From Oscillospiraceae bacterium (GTDB lineage Bacteria > Bacillota_A > Clostridia > Oscillospirales > CAG-272): DNA of 11,743 bases. The notes beneath the pieces were generated by a model, which saw nothing but the letters and a program-made list of their open reading frames with translations, had not been told where the DNA came from and searched no databases. Of this stretch, positions 8,629 to 11,743 are shown piece after piece; the stretch's first letter is position 1; the number at the start of each line of letters is the position of its first letter. Made by a program: the position numbers and the translations under genes. The stretch lies in assembly GCA_015063445.1 (NCBI GenBank), contig SVUD01000047.1:1-11743 (forward strand), read 5' to 3'.

Positions 8629-8745
8629 GGCGGCAGACTTAATTGAAAAATGATGTAATTCCCGAAGAGCAGATGCTTGAAGAAACAAAAAGCCTTCAAG
8701 TCTGCTTCAAGGGAAAACGTCAAGAGTCTGCCGCTCTTTCTTTAC
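8629..8745 (+). terminator. Large nested hairpin with a T-rich tail after the giant gene (terminator or structured RNA)
   Basis: The outer stem GCGGCAGACT (8630-8639) pairs with AGTCTGCCGC (8725-8734). Inside it, a long arm pairs TTCCCGAA (8659-8666), GCAGA (8669-8673) and CTTGAAG (8676-8682) with CTTCAAG (8694-8700), TCTGC (8701-8705), TTC (8706-8708) and GGGAA (8711-8715), with 2-nt bulges. An A-rich loop (8683-8693) caps it. CTCTTTCTTT follows the outer stem. It can serve as the terminator of the giant gene, but it is much larger than needed. The rest of 8581-8863 holds no gene. Confidence 0.6.
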
Positions 8746-8835
8746 ATTGTCGATTTTTTTCGGATACTGATTCAAAATTTTAAAGAAAGCGAAAAACATC
8801 AAAAACTAATTACCGAATTCCTTAAATAGCACGAA

Positions 8836-8857
8836 AGGCCGGGCAAGTGCCCAGCCT
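8836..8857 (-). terminator. Terminator hairpin of the HTH-ATPase gene
   Basis: AGGCCGGGC (8836-8844) pairs with GCCCAGCCT (8849-8857) with one mismatch around a 4-nt loop. On the minus strand it begins 6 nt after the stop codon at 8864-8866. The T-run after it is short (TTT), so termination may be modest. Confidence 0.6.
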
Positions 8858-8863
8858 ATACTT

Positions 8864-9871
8864 TTACTTTGTGTTAATAACTCGCCTTATCATAAAATCT
8901 ACGTTATCACAAGCGTTAATAACATTTAGTTTTATATCCGGATTATTCCTCTGCCAAACGACGAACAGCTCGTGGACAAAAGCTTGACCAACTTCTTCGT
9001 TACCTGCAAAATCAAGATCTACTTCCTTGAAATTCGTTATCAACTCACCAAGTCTTCTAGCTTCAGAACGAGAAATAGGATCACCGTTTGGAAATACGTG
9101 AGCTATCGGTATAGAAGTTTTTATGAAACCATCGTCAACATTAGAAAAACGATCAAATATCTCACGAGATGTTTTCTTTGAATTGTTCGAGAGCGACATT
9201 GCAACAAGAGTACCGGAAGATTTTTTTAAGGATTCGAACTGTTCATCCCTAAAGTTGTCACGAGAGAAAACTATATCATCCGAAACTATCATAAATTCAT
9301 CCATCATATGCGAGGTAAAGAAAATACCTTCTCCTGAATGCATGCTTTTTTCTGTGGTGAATTTTCCTGCAAACAGCAACGTAGCGCATTCATCGAGCGG
9401 AAGTTCTTCATCAAACTCATTCGCCATATATCTCTGGATGTTTTTAAATATTCCTAACCCATTATCTTCAATCAGTACCGTAGTTTTTACATTGTCAATT
9501 TTAACAGTAAGCGTTATATCACTGGATTCAGAATGCTCAATGGCATTATTCATCATCTCCATAAATACATATCGCCAAATCGAAATTACATTCTTTGGAT
9601 ACGTCTTTATAAGAGGCTCTAAATCTTGTGTACAAATACGGCTTTCAGAAAGCTTTCCTGTGTTTTTATATGAAAATTTGTACTCTTTAGAAACAAGTTC
9701 ATATCCAGATTCAGTTTTAGAAATGATACCCGTTTCGCACATTTCTTTCAAATAATTGTAAATTGTCGATTTTGATTTTCCAAAGTATTCTACGGTTTTA
9801 GCTACAAGGCTCGTATCATTAGCGGCAATAAGCTTCAGCATATATTGCTTTACCTGTTCCTTAGTATGCAT
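8864..9871 (-). CDS. HTH + GHKL ATPase + STAS-like (DUF4325) protein, 335 aa
   Basis: A putative cytoplasmic regulator combining DNA binding, ATP binding and a STAS-like protein-interaction domain. Residues 1-65 resemble a winged helix (S-K-S-T-I-Y-N-Y-L-K-E-M recognition region). The centre is a histidine-kinase/Hsp90-type ATP-binding fold: N-box E-M-M-N-N-A-I-E-H (~105-113), G1 box D-N-G-L-G (136-140), G2 box G-E-G-I-F-F (180-185), and S-G-T at ~219. Residues ~261-333 match the DUF4325 pattern: P-I-S-R-S-E-A-R-R-L, then V-D-L-D-F-A-G, then G-Q-A-F-V-H-E-L. No phospho-acceptor H-box is visible, so an anti-sigma-like or sensor-ATPase role fits better than a classical histidine kinase. ATG 9871 is chosen for GGAGG five bases upstream; a longer reading to 9928 would run over the promoter. 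It is divergent from the kinase gene and could be autoregulated by its own HTH. Confidence 0.9.
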   Translation of the reverse strand: MHTKEQVKQYMLKLIAANDTSLVAKTVEYFGKSKSTIYNYLKEMCETGIISKTESGYELVSKEYKFSYKNTGKLSESRICTQDLEPLIKTYPKNVISIWRYVFMEMMNNAIEHSESSDITLTVKIDNVKTTVLIEDNGLGIFKNIQRYMANEFDEELPLDECATLLFAGKFTTEKSMHSGEGIFFTSHMMDEFMIVSDDIVFSRDNFRDEQFESLKKSSGTLVAMSLSNNSKKTSREIFDRFSNVDDGFIKTSIPIAHVFPNGDPISRSEARRLGELITNFKEVDLDFAGNEEVGQAFVHELFVVWQRNNPDIKLNVINACDNVDFMIRRVINTK

Positions 9872-9899
9872 AACAACCTCCATAATTTTTGATGTAACT

Positions 9900-9928
9900 A
9901 TTATAGCATATTGTTCCAAAATAGTCAA
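9900..9928 (-). promoter_or_regulatory. Sigma-A type promoter of the HTH-ATPase gene
   Basis: On the minus strand, TTGACT (9923-9928) is followed by a 17-nt spacer and TATAAT (9900-9905). TG one base upstream of the -10 makes it an extended -10 promoter. The predicted leader is short and leads to GGAGG and ATG 9871. ACTATT (9897-9902) and AATAGT (9920-9925) form a 6-bp inverted repeat across the promoter, which may be a chance match. Confidence 0.85.
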
Positions 9929-9942
9929 TATTATTTTCCAAC

Positions 9943-9997
9943 TTCACGCTGCATTTTGTCCACTTTTTTGAATGATAATATCCATTATAAGCGTGAA
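9943..9997. promoter_or_regulatory. Inverted repeat in the divergent spacer, possible operator
   Basis: TTCACGCT (9943-9950) and AGCGTGAA (9990-9997) are a perfect 8-bp inverted pair, 39 nt apart. They lie between the two divergent promoters. A smaller ATAAT/ATTAT pair (9975-9988) sits between them. They may bind one of the two flanking HTH proteins; this is inference from position only. Confidence 0.35.
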
Positions 9998-10031
9998 AAT
10001 CAGAAGATTCGGAGAAAGACAAATTAATTTG

Positions 10032-10060
10032 TTGCTAAAATGAGTTTTTTGTGATACAAT
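10032..10060 (+). promoter_or_regulatory. Extended -10 promoter of the HTH-kinase gene
   Basis: TTGCTA (10032-10037), a 17-nt spacer and TACAAT (10055-10060), with TG one base before the -10. Transcription would start near 10067. GGGAG (10077-10081) lies 6 nt before ATG 10088. Confidence 0.7.
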
Positions 10061-10087
10061 GTAAAAAAAGAAACGTGGGAGTTTGTT

Positions 10088-11359
10088 ATGGCAGTTACCT
10101 ATAAAAAGCTTTGGAAGTTGCTTATAGACAAAGATATGAAAAAGAAGGAGCTTGCCTTACTTGCCGGAATAAATCCTACCACTATCAGTAAAATGAGCCG
10201 AGGCGACAATGTTACAGTTGAAGTTCTTGGAAAGATATGCTCCGTTCTCGATTGTAAGCTTGATGATATAATGGAATTTGTGCCCGACAAGCCAATCTTG
10301 AACAAAAATGCGCCTACTAAAGATGCTTATGAAATACTCTCTGGAGATACGCTTGTTGCGACCTGGAATGATAATAATCTAACCGTTCACAACGAATCTC
10401 TTCTCCCGTTATATTTCAAAATTTTCGATGATTCTGATATGTGGCTCAAATCACGAGCTATAGATAACAAGAGAACTAATGCCAGACTCTTGAAAAAGGC
10501 GCTTCGCCTTGAAAACAAGGACGATATTTCCACCGTCATTCACGTGAACGCGGCGACCATTACCGATAACTATTGGATTAGACCGATAGGCTCGTCACTC
10601 ACATATGCCGACGTTAAATTCGATAACGACTACTTCGCCAGCCTCGCCCTGCGCGGAAATTACGACAGCTTCAACCAAGCGGCTTCAAGAGGACACACTC
10701 GTTCTCCCGAGCTTACGAACGTGGGAAGCTTCGAGAAATGTTGGAGACTGAGGTCAGGCGAATGGTGGATGCATAAGAAAGCAACACTTTCTGAAATGTT
10801 CTCGGAACTGTTTGTTTATGAGCTTGGTAAGACACTCGGAATGAATATGGCAATATACGAGAGAGGAACGGGTTATATTAAGACCAGGGACTTCACCTCT
10901 CACGCAAGGGTAAACTTCGAGCCGGCGTCCGCATTTATGGGAGATAACGAGGATTATCTCGCGGTAATCGAAGCACTCGAGCGTATATGCCCCGAAGCGA
11001 TACCCGACTATATAAAAATGATATTTATGGATACCATCTGCGCGAACCCCGATAGGCATACAAACAACTTCGGGCTTCTGCGTGACGTGAAAAGCGGAAA
11101 ACTCCTCGGGCTCGCACCGAACTACGATAATAATATGGCTCTTATTTCTCGCGGTTACCCGGCAAAACCGAACTCAAATGACTTGTTGATATCGCTCTTC
11201 CGTGAGGTTATAGTAGCTCACCCGAAGTATCAGGAGTACATCCCGGCAGTAACCGAAGAGACGATAGATACGGTTATTGAAAGAATAAATATGAAGGTAA
11301 AAGCAAAGGAAGTAAAGAACCTCGTACTTTCAAGATATAAACTTGCTATGCAAGACTGA
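10088..11359 (+). CDS. XRE-type HTH fused to a HipA-like kinase, 423 aa
   Basis: Probably a cytoplasmic Ser/Thr-type kinase carrying its own DNA-binding domain; the substrate is unknown. Residues 3-65 are a Cro/C1-type helix-turn-helix (K-K-E-L-A-L-L-A-G-I-N-P-T-T-I-S-K-M). Residues ~95-230 form a clostridial-type N-lobe region (A-I-D-N-K-R-T-N-A-R-L-L-K-K-A-L; then S-P-E-L-T-N-V-G-S-F-E-K-C-W-R-L). K229/K230 in W-W-M-H-K-K may be the ATP-binding lysine. The C-lobe shows the HipA-like catalytic motif D-R-H-T-N-N (322-327) and the metal-binding A-P-N-Y-D-N-N (343-349), so the kinase looks intact. HipA toxins usually pair with a separate HipB antitoxin; here the DNA-binding part is in the same chain and no separate HipB-like gene lies next to it. 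The start is supported by GGGAG and a promoter. The gene ends at a TGA with no strong plus-strand terminator before the tRNA. A toxin role is possible but unproven. Confidence 0.9.
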   Translation: MAVTYKKLWKLLIDKDMKKKELALLAGINPTTISKMSRGDNVTVEVLGKICSVLDCKLDDIMEFVPDKPILNKNAPTKDAYEILSGDTLVATWNDNNLTVHNESLLPLYFKIFDDSDMWLKSRAIDNKRTNARLLKKALRLENKDDISTVIHVNAATITDNYWIRPIGSSLTYADVKFDNDYFASLALRGNYDSFNQAASRGHTRSPELTNVGSFEKCWRLRSGEWWMHKKATLSEMFSELFVYELGKTLGMNMAIYERGTGYIKTRDFTSHARVNFEPASAFMGDNEDYLAVIEALERICPEAIPDYIKMIFMDTICANPDRHTNNFGLLRDVKSGKLLGLAPNYDNNMALISRGYPAKPNSNDLLISLFREVIVAHPKYQEYIPAVTEETIDTVIERINMKVKAKEVKNLVLSRYKLAMQD

Positions 11360-11530
11360 TACTACGGGGAAATGCACGAGATAATTGTACCGCCTTATAC
11401 CGAGTGAAGCTTTGTGCGCCTCGCGACGCAGATACCGCGGATACCTTGTGCCTCGAGGCCTGCTATGTTCCTGCGGTATGCGAAGCCCTCGTATCGCTTT
11501 GCGAACGAGTGTTCGCTCCTCCGTCTGTGC
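11360..11530. other. GC-rich non-coding spacer with short palindromes
   Basis: No supported gene. ATACCGCGG (11432-11440) can pair with CC, a bulged T, and GCGGTAT (11470-11479). GCGAAC (11501-11506) pairs with GTTCGC (11511-11516). GCCTCGAGGC near 11450 is self-complementary. A minus-strand reading frame across 11330-11533 has no ribosome site and an arginine-rich, non-protein-like composition. The spacer separates the kinase gene from the tRNA terminator. Confidence 0.5.
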
Positions 11531-11577
11531 CAAAAAGAAAGGTTCAATCTAACCCAGATGGGTTAAATTGAACCTTT
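11531..11577 (-). terminator. Intrinsic terminator of tRNA-Ser
   Basis: On the minus strand an 18-bp stem (11560-11577 with 11538-11555, one G-U pair) with a 4-nt loop is followed by CTTTTT (11537-11532). The stem begins immediately after the encoded CCA. On the plus strand only four Ts follow the stem, so it would be a weak stop for the kinase gene. Confidence 0.93.
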
Positions 11578-11668
11578 TGGCGCAGAGGGAGGGATTCGAA
11601 CCCTCGTGTGGTGTTACCCACAAACTGATTTCGAGTCAGCCCCGTTATGACCACTTCGATACCTCTGC
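11578..11668 (-). tRNA. tRNA-Ser, anticodon CGA, CCA encoded
   Basis: The acceptor stem GCAGAGG / CCTCTGC pairs over 7 bp, with discriminator G and an encoded CCA (11578-11580). The anticodon arm is GCTGA, loop CTCGAAA, TCAGT, giving anticodon CGA, which reads the serine codon UCG. The anticodon lies at plus 11631-11633. A long variable arm (TGTGG paired with CCACA) confirms the serine class. The T arm is GAGGG-TTCGAAT-CCCTC. The D stem is 3 bp with a G-U pair. All arms fold, so the gene looks functional. Its 5' acceptor strand is also part of the flanking 20-bp inverted repeat. Confidence 0.97.
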
Positions 11669-11708
11669 ATAAATATGATGCAATAGTTTGCATCATATTT
11701 ATGCAGAG
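11663..11708. repeat. Perfect 20-bp inverted repeat overlapping the 5' end of the tRNA
   Basis: The arms 11663-11682 and 11689-11708 are exact reverse complements around a 6-nt ATAGTT centre. Bases 11663-11668 belong to the tRNA acceptor stem (positions 1-6 of the mature tRNA), so the repeat starts inside the gene and extends 40 bp into its 5' flank. Confidence 0.9.
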
Positions 11709-11743
11709 CCCTCTGAGAAGAGGCTCAATGAGCGCAGCTCATT
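11706..11743. repeat. Two adjacent small hairpins at the window edge
   Basis: GAGCC-CTCT (11706-11714, one bulged C) pairs with AGAGGCTC (11719-11726) around a GAGA loop. AATGAGC (11727-11733) pairs perfectly with GCTCATT (11737-11743) around GCA and ends exactly at the window edge. The first shares three bases with the 20-bp inverted repeat. Neither has a T-run. Their role is unknown; they may be leader structure or repetitive sequence. Confidence 0.6.

Noticed and set aside
9123..9755. 210-residue open frame on the plus strand
   Set aside because: Antisense to the HTH-ATPase gene, which has clear domains, promoter and ribosome site. No independent support for the plus-strand frame.
11330..11533. 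67-residue minus-strand frame beside the tRNA
   Set aside because: No ribosome site, arginine-rich, overlaps the end of the kinase gene, and lies directly beyond the tRNA terminator.
11578..11708. Attachment-site duplication of the tRNA end
   Set aside because: Only six bases of the 5' acceptor strand are repeated, and in inverted orientation. Integrase att sites normally give a direct copy of the 3' end.

Overview
The window looks like chromosomal DNA of a low-to-moderate-GC Gram-positive anaerobe, most likely an uncultured gut clostridium (Oscillospirales or Christensenellales type). This is inferred from strong purine-rich Shine-Dalgarno sites, sigma-A type promoters with extended -10 boxes, intrinsic terminators, a MalT/LuxR-like regulator, and a very large cysteine-rich surface protein built from modules common in gut Firmicutes. 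TGA is used as an ordinary stop. No species is claimed.

Left part (1-1827): a LuxR-type transcriptional regulator (about 141-1190), then a 215-bp spacer dense in hairpins. Its last element is an intrinsic terminator (1342-1384) that ends about 20 nt before the start codon of a small cysteine-rich hypothetical protein (1406-1717).

Centre (1828-8580): one 2250-residue exported protein fills over half the window. It has a signal peptide, a GLUG-type region, six beta-solenoid blocks each marked by a D-L-x-G motif, interleaved CXXC-rich modules, three 22-residue tandem repeats and a C-terminal membrane anchor. A structured, terminator-like RNA element (8629-8745) follows it.

Right part (8836-11359): a divergent pair of putative signalling genes. 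On the minus strand lies an HTH + GHKL-ATPase + STAS-like (DUF4325) protein with its own terminator. On the plus strand lies an XRE-HTH fused to a HipA-like kinase. Each has a recognisable promoter in the 216-bp spacer, which also holds a perfect 8-bp inverted repeat. Both proteins pair an N-terminal DNA-binding domain with a nucleotide-binding domain, so autoregulation and cross-talk are plausible but not shown.

Right edge (11360-11743): a GC-rich spacer, then tRNA-Ser(CGA) on the minus strand with encoded CCA and an intrinsic terminator starting right after it. The 5' flank of the tRNA holds a perfect 20-bp inverted repeat that runs into the acceptor stem, plus two more small hairpins reaching the window edge. 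The ATPase/kinase pair beside a tRNA resembles an accessory insertion, but no integrase or att duplication is visible.
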